A stretch of DNA of 64,000 nt, taken from positions 1 through 64,000 of the forward strand of contig NZ_KB908303.1 in assembly GCF_000382425.1 (NCBI RefSeq). Reading direction: 5' to 3'. The stretch is from Empedobacter brevis NBRC 14943 = ATCC 43319 (GTDB taxonomy: Bacteria > Bacteroidota > Bacteroidia > Flavobacteriales > Weeksellaceae). Positions 41,387 through 50,700 of this stretch are shown one piece after another. The notes under the pieces were generated by a model. The model searched no databases. It saw nothing but the letters and a program-made list of their open reading frames with translations, and was not told the DNA's origin. Each line of letters opens with the position of its first letter. Within the stretch, counting starts at the first letter, position 1. Both the position numbers and the translations under genes were made by a program.

Positions 41387-42955
41387 ATGCCTCAAAATGT
41401 AACAATACGTATTTCTCCGGCAGAAGCTGCTAATGAGAAAGTCTTGAAACAACGTTTAGCAGTTGCTGCAAAAACAAAACCGGAAAATATAAACGCTTAT
41501 CAAATTATCCGCCGTTCATTAGATGCTCGAAGTCGAAACATTGTGACTCAATTACAAGTGAATGTTTTCATCAACGAAGAATTTTCTGATGCATTCGAGT
41601 TCCATCCAAATTTGCAAAATGTAGAAAACAAACACGAAGTTTATATTGCAGGAGCTGGTCCTGCTGGATTGTTTGCCGCTTTAGAATTGATAGAGCAAGG
41701 ACTAAAACCTATCATTATTGAACGTGGAAAAAATGTTCGTGATCGTCGCCGAGATTTAGCTGCAATGAATAAAGAAGGGAAAGTAAACCCTGAGTCAAAT
41801 TATTGCTATGGTGAAGGTGGTGCCGGAACTTACTCAGACGGAAAATTATACACACGTTCTACAAAACGTGGAAATATCTTAAAGTCATTGCAATGGTTTG
41901 TTTATTTTGGAGCAACTGAACGAATTTTACAAGAAGCTCATCCACATATCGGAACAAATAAACTTCCTGGTATTATTGCTAAAATGCGAGAAACTATCAT
42001 TGAATGTGGTGGAGAAGTTTGGTTTGATACTAAATTAACAGATATTCTAATCGAAAAGAATCAAATCAAGGGAATCGAAATCAATCATGATAAAAAAATT
42101 AAAACTTCATCACTTATTTTAGCCACAGGGCATTCTGCTCGTGATATTTTTAGAATGTTGGAGAAAAAAAATGTTTTGATTGAAGCTAAGCCCTTTGCCT
42201 TAGGAGTTCGTGTAGAACATCATCAGAATTTGATTGATTCTTCTCAATACCATTGTCCAATTGGAAGTCAACGTAACGAACTTCTTCCTCCTGCTTCTTA
42301 TTCACTCGTTTCGCAAGAAGCTGGTAGAGGAGTTTTTTCTTTCTGTATGTGTCCCGGAGGAATTATAGCGCCTGCTTCCACAGATGAAGGAGAATTAGTA
42401 GTCAATGGCTGGTCTCCTTCGAAGCGTGATGGCCTTTTTGCCAACTCAGGAATGGTTGTGACGGTAGATGAAAAAGATTTTGCCAAATATGGTTTTACAG
42501 GACCATTGGCCGGAATGAAATTTCAGCAAATGATTGAACAAAAAGCATGGCAAGTTGGTGGTGGAAATTTAAAAGCTCCTGCTCAACGTATGACCGATTT
42601 CGTTTCAGGAAAATTATCCAATTCATTGAATGACTGTTCTTATTTACCAGGTTTAACATCCGGCCTATTAAATGATATTTTGCCCAAAGAAGTTCATCAA
42701 TCGTTGAAATTAGGTTTTCAAACATTCGGTAAAAAAATGAATGGATATTTTACAGAAAATGCAAATGTCGTTGCAACAGAATCACGAACATCATCACCTG
42801 TTCGTATTCCTCGTAACGAAGAAACTTTAGAACATGTACACGTTTCAGGACTATTCCCTTGTGCAGAAGGTGCTGGTTATGCCGGTGGAATTATTTCTGC
42901 TGCAATGGACGGAGCAAAAGTTGCAAATGCTGTCAAATATTTTTTAGAAAAGTAA
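41387..42955 (+). CDS. FAD-dependent oxidoreductase (COG2509 type), 522 aa
   Basis: The N-terminal 80 residues form a small lead domain with RRSLDARSR, typical of this group. Then comes the FAD-binding GAGPAGLFAALELIEQG at about 90-106 and the family's GEGGAGTYSDGKLYTR near 142-157. The C-terminus has the second FAD-contact motif GAGYAGGIISAAMDG. The protein is soluble and cytoplasmic. The group is widespread; proposed substrates are unproven. It is followed by a small membrane-protein gene on the same strand. Confidence 0.9.
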   Translation: MPQNVTIRISPAEAANEKVLKQRLAVAAKTKPENINAYQIIRRSLDARSRNIVTQLQVNVFINEEFSDAFEFHPNLQNVENKHEVYIAGAGPAGLFAALELIEQGLKPIIIERGKNVRDRRRDLAAMNKEGKVNPESNYCYGEGGAGTYSDGKLYTRSTKRGNILKSLQWFVYFGATERILQEAHPHIGTNKLPGIIAKMRETIIECGGEVWFDTKLTDILIEKNQIKGIEINHDKKIKTSSLILATGHSARDIFRMLEKKNVLIEAKPFALGVRVEHHQNLIDSSQYHCPIGSQRNELLPPASYSLVSQEAGRGVFSFCMCPGGIIAPASTDEGELVVNGWSPSKRDGLFANSGMVVTVDEKDFAKYGFTGPLAGMKFQQMIEQKAWQVGGGNLKAPAQRMTDFVSGKLSNSLNDCSYLPGLTSGLLNDILPKEVHQSLKLGFQTFGKKMNGYFTENANVVATESRTSSPVRIPRNEETLEHVHVSGLFPCAEGAGYAGGIISAAMDGAKVANAVKYFLEK

Positions 42956-42992
42956 TATACTCATTTACAGGAACTACTAAACATTTTATATT

Positions 42993-43220
42993 TTGAATAC
43001 AGCACATCTGAAGAAGATAAAATTATCAAAATATTTCATTCTCTCTATTTTAATGATTTTTTTAGGTTATCTCATTAATTTAGTTGGATGGTCAACTAAA
43101 TTAGAATATTTGCCTTTTGATTATCTTATTTATGCAGGTTTAATTTTTATATACTTGGGGTTTACATTTGGTATAATCATTTTACTTTTAGTTGTGATAA
43201 GATTAATTTCATACCTATAA
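42993..43220 (+). CDS. Small two-helix membrane protein, 75 aa
   Basis: No family is recognised. Two hydrophobic helices (about residues 14-31 and 43-73) are joined by a short loop, and the N-terminus is basic (HLKKIKLSK). The frame opens with TTG; the first in-frame ATG is 20 codons later, inside helix 1, so TTG is the better start. It lies 37 bases after the oxidoreductase gene. Confidence 0.55.
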   Translation: MNTAHLKKIKLSKYFILSILMIFLGYLINLVGWSTKLEYLPFDYLIYAGLIFIYLGFTFGIIILLLVVIRLISYL

Positions 43221-43313
43221 TACACATTTTAAACATTATAAATCAAAACATCAAGGTTAAATCTCATAGATGATAAAAAAACATTATTTTTAACGAAATA
43301 AAAAAATTATCAC

Positions 43314-46226
43314 ATGAGGAAATCTATTTTGATCTGCGGAATCATACTTGGTTCTGTATTTACTCACGCACAATTAAAGACTGTGAAAAAAACTGACAAC
43401 AAAGGTTACACCTACGAAATCGTAGAAAATGACCCTTCAAATACTAGAATTTATACCTTAAAAAACGGGTTAAAAATTTATTTGGCTCAATTAAAAGATG
43501 AACCAAGAATTCAGACGCATATTGCTGTAAAAACAGGCTCTAACAATGACCCGGAAGACAATACCGGTTTGGCTCATTACTTAGAACATATGGTTTTCAA
43601 AGGAACTTCCAAAATCGGTACCCAAAACTGGACAGTCGAAAAACCTTTGATTCAACAAATTTCTGATCTATATGAACAACACAAAGCTGAAAAAGATCCA
43701 GCTAAAAAGATTGAAATTTATAAAAAAATAGATCAGGTATCACAAGAAGCGTCAAAATATGCTGTCGCAAATGAATACGATAAATTAATTTCTTCTTTGG
43801 GCGCTTCAGGAACAAATGCACATACTTCTTTAGAAGAAACCATCTACCATAACAATATTCCAAACAATGAATTAGAAAAATGGTTGAAAGTAGAAGCTGA
43901 ACGATTTGATGAATTGGTCTTAAGACTTTTCCATACAGAACTAGAAGCTGTTTACGAAGAATTTAATCGTTCACAAGATAACGATGGTCGTTTGGTTTTC
44001 TATAAAATGATGGAAACCTTATTTCCTAAATCACACTACGGTACGCAAACAACAATTGGAACTTCAGAACATTTGAAAAACCCTTCGATGGTAGCTATTC
44101 ATAATTATTTTGATAAATATTATGTCGCAAGTAATATGGCCGTTATGCTAATTGGTGATTTCGATTTTGATACAGCTGTTCCTATGATTGACAAATATTT
44201 TGGTAGCTATGCAACAAAACCTGCCCCAAAGCAATATGTAGCAAAAGAAGATCCAATTAAATCTATTGTAACAAGCGAGGTTTTTAGCCCTTCATCAGAA
44301 CGTTTACAGTTCGCATATCGTTTCAATGGAGCAAATAGCAACGATGTAAAATATGTAACATTGATTGATTATATTTTAAGTAATTCTACGGCAGGATTAA
44401 TCGATTTAAATATCAATCAACAACAAAAAGCCTTAGGTGCAGGAAGTGGTGCTTCTTTTTTCCGTGATTTAGGGATGCATTCTTTTTCAGGAACGCCGAA
44501 GCAAGGTCAAAGTTTAGAAGAAGTTCGTGACTTGATTTTAGGACAAATTGAGAATATTAAACAGGGAAAATTTGAAGACTGGATGATTGAGGCAGTTGTC
44601 AATGATTTAAAAAAATCTCGCTTACAAAACTGGGAAAATTCTCGCGCTTTAGCGGCTAATTTATACAAATCCTTTATTAACGAGACTCCTTGGGCGAATG
44701 TTGTAGGTGAATACGATGAATTATCAAAAGTTACAAAACAACAATTGATGGACTTTGCAAAGAAAAATTACAACGACAATTATGTCATTGTCTACAAACG
44801 CCAAGGAGAAAACAAGGATTTAGTTCGTGTTTCTAATCCCGGGATTACTCCTATTCAGTTGAATCGTGATGCGGAATCTCAATTTTACAAAGATTTCATG
44901 AAAATGGAAACAAAGGAAATTCAGCCTGTTTTTGTCGATTTCAAGAAAGAATTAAAAGAAAGTAAAATTAAAAATACAACTTTTACTTCAATCAAAAATA
45001 ACTCAAATGACTTAAGCTCTGTTTATTATATTTTGGATATGGGATCTGATCACAACAAAAAATTAGGATTAGCCATCAATTATCTGAATTACTTAGGAAC
45101 TTCAAAATACTCGCCAGAAGCATTGAAAAAAGAGTTCTATAAAATCGGAGTTGAATACAATGTAAATTCCGGTACAGACAGAAGTTTTGTCTATTTAACA
45201 GGATTGCAAAAGAATTTACCGGAAGGTATCAAATTATTTGAACATTTATTGAATGATGCTCTAGCAGATCAACAATCTTATAAAGAGTATGTTAAAACTA
45301 TTCTGAAATCGAGAGAAAATTCAAAGAAAAATAAAAATGCAATTGCTGTAGCACTTAATAATTATGCACAATATGGAGAAAACAATCGTTTTAGAGACAT
45401 TATTTCTGAGCAAGAATTAAATACAATTAATCCGAATGAATTAACTCAAATCATCAAAGAGGTATTGAACTACAAGCACCAAATTTTTTATTATGGAAAT
45501 GATGAGGCTGCAACAAAAAAAACATTAGAACAATACCATAACTTTGGAAAAGGGTTAGCTTACCCTCAGAAAAAAGATTATCCACAACCTGTTACAGATG
45601 GTAAAGTTTATTTCGCTCCTTACGATATGGTACAGGCAGAAATTAATTTTATTGCAAGAGATAACAAGTTTGATAAAAACTTATTGACGTCTTCAGGTAT
45701 TTTCAACGAATATTTCGGAGGTGGTTTATCTTCTATTGTTTTTCAAGAAATTCGTGAATCAAAATCATTGGCTTATTCCGCACGTGCAAATTATGCAAAT
45801 GCAACTAAAAACGATTTATACAACTATGTAAGAGCTAATATTGGTACACAAGCGAACAAATTGCCACAAGCGGTAGAAGCAATGAATGAATTGATGAATA
45901 ATATGCCGAAAGCACCAAATCAGTTCGAAAATTCAAAGCAAGCTGCTTTGAAACAAATTGCGACGAAGCGTTATACAAAATCTAATATTTTCTTTTACTG
46001 GTTATCTCTTCAAGATCGTGGATTAAATTATGATATCAACAAAGATATTTATACACAAACTTCTACTTTAACTTTGGATCAATTGAATGATTTCTTTAAT
46101 CAACATATCAAAGGGCAAAAGTACAATGTAGGATTAATCGGAAATAAAGCAAACTTAGACTGGCCTTCTGTTCAAAAATTAGGTCAAGTAAAAGAATTGA
46201 CATTAGAAGATTTATTTAATTATTAA
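43314..46226 (+). CDS. Secreted M16 family zinc metallopeptidase, 970 aa
   Basis: A signal peptide (1-19, ending THAQ) sends the protein to the periplasm. It holds the inverted zinc motif HYLEH (H88, E91, H92), and the third ligand is the glutamate in ELEAVYEEFNRSQD. Four M16 domains are expected: two in the first half (about 35-530) and two inactive ones in the second half (with GGGLSSIVFQEIRESKSLAYSARA in two blocks, the usual R/Y motif). The length fits pitrilysin-like single-chain enzymes, which degrade peptides. A strong terminator follows. Confidence 0.93.
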   Translation: MRKSILICGIILGSVFTHAQLKTVKKTDNKGYTYEIVENDPSNTRIYTLKNGLKIYLAQLKDEPRIQTHIAVKTGSNNDPEDNTGLAHYLEHMVFKGTSKIGTQNWTVEKPLIQQISDLYEQHKAEKDPAKKIEIYKKIDQVSQEASKYAVANEYDKLISSLGASGTNAHTSLEETIYHNNIPNNELEKWLKVEAERFDELVLRLFHTELEAVYEEFNRSQDNDGRLVFYKMMETLFPKSHYGTQTTIGTSEHLKNPSMVAIHNYFDKYYVASNMAVMLIGDFDFDTAVPMIDKYFGSYATKPAPKQYVAKEDPIKSIVTSEVFSPSSERLQFAYRFNGANSNDVKYVTLIDYILSNSTAGLIDLNINQQQKALGAGSGASFFRDLGMHSFSGTPKQGQSLEEVRDLILGQIENIKQGKFEDWMIEAVVNDLKKSRLQNWENSRALAANLYKSFINETPWANVVGEYDELSKVTKQQLMDFAKKNYNDNYVIVYKRQGENKDLVRVSNPGITPIQLNRDAESQFYKDFMKMETKEIQPVFVDFKKELKESKIKNTTFTSIKNNSNDLSSVYYILDMGSDHNKKLGLAINYLNYLGTSKYSPEALKKEFYKIGVEYNVNSGTDRSFVYLTGLQKNLPEGIKLFEHLLNDALADQQSYKEYVKTILKSRENSKKNKNAIAVALNNYAQYGENNRFRDIISEQELNTINPNELTQIIKEVLNYKHQIFYYGNDEAATKKTLEQYHNFGKGLAYPQKKDYPQPVTDGKVYFAPYDMVQAEINFIARDNKFDKNLLTSSGIFNEYFGGGLSSIVFQEIRESKSLAYSARANYANATKNDLYNYVRANIGTQANKLPQAVEAMNELMNNMPKAPNQFENSKQAALKQIATKRYTKSNIFFYWLSLQDRGLNYDINKDIYTQTSTLTLDQLNDFFNQHIKGQKYNVGLIGNKANLDWPSVQKLGQVKELTLEDLFNY

Positions 46227-46240
46227 AATCTATTATTGAT

Positions 46241-46272
46241 AAACGCGTTTTAGGAAAGTCTAAAACGCGTTT
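46241..46272. terminator. Strong terminator after the M16 gene
   Basis: AAACGCGTTTTAG and CTAAAACGCGTTT form a perfect 13-bp stem with a 6-base loop. It lies between convergent genes and can serve both. Confidence 0.9.
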
Positions 46273-46299
46273 ATTTTTACCCCATAAAAACTGAACATA

Positions 46300-47478
46300 T
46301 TATTCGAAAACAAGATAAGGCTCTAATTCTTTAAATTTTTCCTCACTTATCGCATAGCATCTTTTTAATATTTTTGCATCCTTAAAACGACCTCCTAACG
46401 AACGTTTAAAATTTAGAATTGTATTCACTTGTTTCTCTGTAAAACCAAGTTTTAACCAATCATCACGACTCAAATCATTTGGATTAAACTTTTCATTTAA
46501 TTCAATTCTATCAACACTCTTTTCTATTGTCTTTTGTTCAATTTCGTCTACTGTGCTCTCTGAAAAATAAATATAGGGTTCCATTTCAGCATATTTTTCA
46601 TCCGAAATCATATAACATTTTCTCAACTGTTCCTTTGATTTAAACCGACCTCCCAAAATAGTTTTATATTTCAGAATAGATGCTGCTTGTTTTGAAGAAA
46701 AACCTAACTTTTGCCAATCTTTCAACGTATAGTCATTTGGATTAAATTGTACATAGTAAACCTTTTTAACGGTTTGTTTATTCAACAACCTGTCATCTTC
46801 TTTCGACTTTTCGGGTAACAAAATATACGCTTTCATCTCAGTATATTTTTCATCATCAATCACAAAACATTTTCTTATTTGTTCTTTACTTGTAAATTTC
46901 CCACCTATAATTTGTTTATATTTCATGATTATTTCTGCCTGTTTAGGTGAAAAACCAAGCTTCATCCAACCTTGTTGAGGCAAATCATTCGGATTAAATT
47001 TTTGATAAACAATCTTCGATTTTAAAGAAGATGACTCTATAAAAACGGATTCTGATTGCTCAGGTAAAAGAATAAAAGATGCTAATTCATTATATTTTTC
47101 TTCATCTATAACATAACATTTCTTGATTTGCTCTTTCGAGGTAAATTTTCCACCAACAATTCCTTTGTACTTCAGAATGACCTCTGCTTGTCTTTCCGAG
47201 AAACCTAAATTCATCCAATCTTTTAAGGTTAAATCATTTGGATTAAAAGGTTGAATTGAATCTTTACTATTATTTTTAAAAGAAGAATTAGAAAAATTTT
47301 TAGAAGTTTCTCTGTAAGATTCCAACAAAATCTTATCTGCTTCTGATAATTGATAGGTGTTTTTCTGAATGGATAAATTCTGAAAAACTTCAAATAACAA
47401 AATCAGTATAAATAATAAATACAATCCAAATCGTTGCGATTTATTCAGATAAAAAGTAGATTTTCTTAAATATTTCAT
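46300..47478 (-). CDS. Membrane-anchored protein with four helix-hairpin-helix modules, 392 aa
   Basis: One N-terminal membrane helix (about 15-32) is followed by four copies of a module of about 62 residues beginning at F78, F161, F245 and F331. Each reads FNPND...W..LGFS.KQA..I.KYK..., then GG.F.SKEQ..KC..I..EKY, a ComEA-like helix-hairpin-helix pair. ComEA binds incoming DNA during natural transformation, so this protein may bind DNA in the periplasm. The linkers are polar and variable. Such multi-copy forms are found in Bacteroidetes, but no competence genes are next to it here. It is a single-gene unit. Confidence 0.85.
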   Translation of the reverse strand: MKYLRKSTFYLNKSQRFGLYLLFILILLFEVFQNLSIQKNTYQLSEADKILLESYRETSKNFSNSSFKNNSKDSIQPFNPNDLTLKDWMNLGFSERQAEVILKYKGIVGGKFTSKEQIKKCYVIDEEKYNELASFILLPEQSESVFIESSSLKSKIVYQKFNPNDLPQQGWMKLGFSPKQAEIIMKYKQIIGGKFTSKEQIRKCFVIDDEKYTEMKAYILLPEKSKEDDRLLNKQTVKKVYYVQFNPNDYTLKDWQKLGFSSKQAASILKYKTILGGRFKSKEQLRKCYMISDEKYAEMEPYIYFSESTVDEIEQKTIEKSVDRIELNEKFNPNDLSRDDWLKLGFTEKQVNTILNFKRSLGGRFKDAKILKRCYAISEEKFKELEPYLVFE

Positions 47479-47685
47479 TGGGTTCCAAAAGAGGTGAAAA
47501 AATCAAGTTGTTATCACACACTTACATTATCGAAAAAACGATATAACCTTCTCAACGGTTTAACAAGTTAAGAAATGAAAATTTAATAATAGGTTTTAAG
47601 TATTTGTAAATAATTACTTTAAACACCAAAGAGTGAAATATTGAGATTTTTTTTATCTTTATTACAAACTCAAAACATCTACTAA

Positions 47686-48447
47686 ATGAAAAAAATATTT
47701 TTACTTATTACAGGCTTCGTTTGCGTTTCTTTATTCGCACAGGAAAATAAAACAATGTTAATAAAATTTGAACATCGGCAAGAAATAGATCCAAAATCTG
47801 TTACAGTAAATGGTGTTTCTGGAAAAGAGGTAGAAAAAGAACAAATAAAATTTGCAAATGAAATTGCGAACGAAATTTTAGCTTATCAATTAACATTGAA
47901 TCAAAATGAATCTTATTATGAATTTTTACCGAAAATCAGCAATAATCAAGATGGCTCTATTACGACCTATGGGGATGATGGTGAGATGTTATATAAAAAT
48001 TTACGCGAAAACTTCTCTATAAAAACGGTTAGTTTTCCTAAGAAATTTTTAATCCGAGATTCTTTAAGAAATTACAATTGGCAAATACTTAACGAAACAA
48101 AAGAAATTTGTGGGCAACAAACACAAAAAGCGATTTCAGAATTAGGAGATTCTATAAAAATTGAAGCGTGGTTTTCGCCTAAATTAAATTATAAAAATGG
48201 TCCTGATTTGTATGAAGGTCTTCCTGGATTAATTCTAAAAGTCAATAAAACAGCTGAAAGTAAAGTAGAAGGCTGGTCTAAAGAAAAAATCATCTGTACA
48301 ACAATTGAAATCATAAAAGAAAAAAAATCGTTTAAAAAACCGAATAAAGGAAAAGTTGTAACCCCAAAAGAATACGATGATATTTGTGATGAATTTGAAG
48401 CCAAATATTTAGAAAACAACAATAATGGCGTAGAAGTATCCATATAA
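47686..48447 (+). CDS. GLPGLI family protein, 253 aa
   Basis: The protein has a signal peptide (1-18, ending LFAQ) and the family's name motif GLPGLILKV near residue 180, preceded by the usual W..SP..... region (IEAWFSPKLNYKNGPDLYEG). GLPGLI proteins are exported proteins of unknown function found in Bacteroidetes, often in several copies per genome. Here it stands alone. The C-terminus is acidic and N-rich without a sorting domain. Confidence 0.9.
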   Translation: MKKIFLLITGFVCVSLFAQENKTMLIKFEHRQEIDPKSVTVNGVSGKEVEKEQIKFANEIANEILAYQLTLNQNESYYEFLPKISNNQDGSITTYGDDGEMLYKNLRENFSIKTVSFPKKFLIRDSLRNYNWQILNETKEICGQQTQKAISELGDSIKIEAWFSPKLNYKNGPDLYEGLPGLILKVNKTAESKVEGWSKEKIICTTIEIIKEKKSFKKPNKGKVVTPKEYDDICDEFEAKYLENNNNGVEVSI

Positions 48448-48471
48448 ATAATTGGTAAAAAAACTAAAATC

Positions 48472-48693
48472 TTACAAATCAAACACAGATTTTCGTTTGA
48501 TCACAAAACAATCTTTCACCCAAAAGAAGAACAACATGATGAAATACCCAACGAAAGCCAAACCAAAGGTTGCGAATGTCAAATAAATGAAAATTAAACG
48601 TAATTTAGCTACACGAATTCCCAGTTTATCTGCAAATCGTGAAATCACATTAAACCACTCTGTTTCGGTAAAATTTCTAATTTTGTCTTTCAT
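48472..48693 (-). CDS. PspC-like small membrane protein, 73 aa
   Basis: The protein resembles PspC domains: an amphipathic lead with FNVISRFADKLGIRVAKLRL and a membrane helix (about 34-57, FIYLTFATFGLAFVGYFIML). In other bacteria PspC senses envelope stress and activates the phage-shock response. It starts directly after the DUF2851 stop codon on the same strand (48694), so it is translationally coupled to it. Confidence 0.8.
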   Translation of the reverse strand: MKDKIRNFTETEWFNVISRFADKLGIRVAKLRLIFIYLTFATFGLAFVGYFIMLFFFWVKDCFVIKRKSVFDL

Positions 48694-49965
48694 TTAACGT
48701 AAAACTTGTTGTCCGATAGCGCAATTTAAACATTTTTTCTCGGAGCAATACCTTTTTTTGAGTTGAATTAATTGTTGCGAATCTTTTGCTGTTTTATTTT
48801 TAAAACCAATCCGTTCAAAGTCATCTAAAATCGTGTTCTTTTCAGCGTCTATTTCATTCAATAAGTCCAAATAGAAATCAATTTCGACCTCTTCTTTTTG
48901 TCGCTCAAACGCATAACGAATCGGAATAATCGAATTAATCAATAAATTATTGATTTTATCTTTTGAAAGATGCTTCGATTGAAATTTTGATTCATTTTTG
49001 AACGTGTAATGTGTATGCCAAAATGGATTTAATTCTACTTTTTCAAAAATTCTGTAGAAGTCCTTTAATTTATTAAATTGAGTAATTTCAGAAAATAAAC
49101 TCAAATATTTGGTATAAACTGAAGCCAGCTGTGCCAACCGAATGGTCGGAAAACCTCGAGGACGCATTTTAGAAAACCGAAATAAACTAGCGGAAATCGG
49201 CTGCAATTGATATTTATTTTTTAGGAAACTATATTCATTTTTTAACTGTTTAAAATAGATATCTTCATGATTTTCTTCTAAAAATCCTGCTTGACCAAAA
49301 AATAAAGCTTCAATTTTTAATGGATTAAATTGTATTTTTTGTAAAACGCTGAAAGGAAAAGAATTTGACCAAAGTTCAAATGCCTCTACATTCACCTTCA
49401 ATCCGAAATTCTTTGCTAAGCTTTTGAACAGTGTTTCTTCCCAATTGGCCTGATTTTTAATTAATATTTTCAAGATCTCTTTTGTTTTCTCTTCGAAACG
49501 TTCGATTAAAATACGTTCAAACCAGAAAGAAAATTGCCCCAAATCAATTGATCTCAACAATTCTTCACAATAAATTTTATCTAACTTCGTGTTAATTATA
49601 TTCTGGTAATTGAATACAATTTCAGGTTTTACAAAATCCTGCAAAATCAATGTTTGAACATTTTTCTGACGTAAAATATCCACCTCACAATCGTGATTCC
49701 ATACCACATGTAAAATCACATTTTGGTAAGCCAAATTACCTGAATGTTGGTGAATGTTCCAATCGGAAGAGTTGACATGTATTTCAACACTTCCAATCCA
49801 TAATTTATCTCCAATTATAATTTCAGCCTCTAAAAAATCTGGCCCGGCATGGTGATTCAACTTCCCTATCTTCACTATTTCAATAAAATCTCCATGAAAA
49901 GTTTGCAGATTTTGATGTGAAAACTGATTCAATTTCCAGATATAATGTAGAAAAATTTCTTTCAT
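48694..49965 (-). CDS. DUF2851 family protein, 423 aa
   Basis: The protein begins MKEIFLHYIWKLNQFSHQNLQTF, given here in one piece only as far as FLHYIWKLNQF matters, and carries GKLNHHAGPDFLEAEI with the family's HNAGPDF-like motif, EIHVNSSDW and NVILHVVWNHD. Near its end are the cysteines C408, C414 and C417 in CSEKKCLNCAIG, possibly metal binding. DUF2851 occurs in Bacteroidetes and has no known function. It is the first gene of a pair with the PspC-like gene. Confidence 0.88.
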   Translation of the reverse strand: MKEIFLHYIWKLNQFSHQNLQTFHGDFIEIVKIGKLNHHAGPDFLEAEIIIGDKLWIGSVEIHVNSSDWNIHQHSGNLAYQNVILHVVWNHDCEVDILRQKNVQTLILQDFVKPEIVFNYQNIINTKLDKIYCEELLRSIDLGQFSFWFERILIERFEEKTKEILKILIKNQANWEETLFKSLAKNFGLKVNVEAFELWSNSFPFSVLQKIQFNPLKIEALFFGQAGFLEENHEDIYFKQLKNEYSFLKNKYQLQPISASLFRFSKMRPRGFPTIRLAQLASVYTKYLSLFSEITQFNKLKDFYRIFEKVELNPFWHTHYTFKNESKFQSKHLSKDKINNLLINSIIPIRYAFERQKEEVEIDFYLDLLNEIDAEKNTILDDFERIGFKNKTAKDSQQLIQLKKRYCSEKKCLNCAIGQQVLR

Positions 49966-50030
49966 AGCTAAAAGATAATCAGATTATTAGAATAAATTTT
50001 AGAAATAAATACTTAAAAATTAAAAATTAA

Positions 50031-50046
50031 TTAAACGTTTGTTTAA
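50031..50046. promoter_or_regulatory. Palindromic TetR operator candidate
   Basis: TTAAAC (50031-50036) and GTTTAA (50041-50046) form a 6-bp inverted repeat around GTTT. The site overlaps the -7 box at 50044-50051, so a bound TetR dimer would block the promoter. Confidence 0.65.
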
Positions 50047-50051
50047 CTTTG
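50044..50051 (+). promoter_or_regulatory. -7 box of the efflux operon
   Basis: TAACTTTG matches TAnnTTTG, 19 bases before the start of the TetR gene. Confidence 0.6.
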
Positions 50052-50070
50052 CGCATTCAATTTTAATACG

Positions 50071-50700
50071 ATGGAATTAAGCGATAAACAAATCGAAATT
50101 TTGATTGCGGCTGAAAAAGTATTTGGAAGAAGGGGAATTGATGCTGCAAGTGTTCGTGAAATTGCGAAAGAAGCAAACATTAATATTGCCATGATCAGCT
50201 ATTATTTCGGGTCGAAAGATAAATTGGTTGAAAATTTATTCAGTTGGCGTATTTCAACTTTTAATACGGCTTTGGAATTGATTTCACAAAACACAACTTT
50301 ATCACCTTTCGAAAAGTTACAAGGAGTTTTGAAAGCGTATTTGAATAGAATTTTGGATAAACCAGAATTTCATCGAATTATGGCTAGAGAATACTCGAAA
50401 CGTGACTCTATTTTAGAAGTTGACAATAAAATCAATGAATTAAAAATCAAGAACCTGGACTACATCACAAACATTATTCATGAAGGTAACTCAAAAGGAA
50501 TTTTTAAGCGAAAAGCTCCTGCTGAAGCTGTTGTAATGGTTGTAATCGGAGGAACTTCATACCTGATTTTAAACGAAAAAACATATATGAAACAATGGGG
50601 ATTAACTTCACATGAAGAGTTCACTGAACATATTCACAAAGAATATTATCCTTATTTAATAGATTCTTTAAAAGCAATTTTACTATACGATGAAAAATAA
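50071..50700 (+). CDS. TetR family regulator of the efflux operon, 209 aa
   Basis: The N-terminal TetR helix-turn-helix is clear: ILIAAEKVFGRRGIDAASVREIAKEANINIAMISYYFGSKDKL in continuous order (residues 9-52), with the recognition helix around AMISYYFGSK. The C-terminal 150 residues bind the unknown inducer. It is the first gene of the operon; its last 11 bases overlap the TolC-like gene. Its operator candidate lies on its own promoter, so the whole operon should be autorepressed and derepressed by a substrate of the pump. Confidence 0.94.
   Translation: MELSDKQIEILIAAEKVFGRRGIDAASVREIAKEANINIAMISYYFGSKDKLVENLFSWRISTFNTALELISQNTTLSPFEKLQGVLKAYLNRILDKPEFHRIMAREYSKRDSILEVDNKINELKIKNLDYITNIIHEGNSKGIFKRKAPAEAVVMVVIGGTSYLILNEKTYMKQWGLTSHEEFTEHIHKEYYPYLIDSLKAILLYDEK

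Noticed and set aside
46300-47478. Nucleotide repeats in the helix-hairpin-helix gene as a CRISPR-like array
   Set aside because: The periodicity is that of protein modules of about 84 codons, with diverged DNA and no short spacers.
48189-48482. 97-residue minus-strand frame within the GLPGLI gene
   Set aside because: Antisense shadow of an intact family member.
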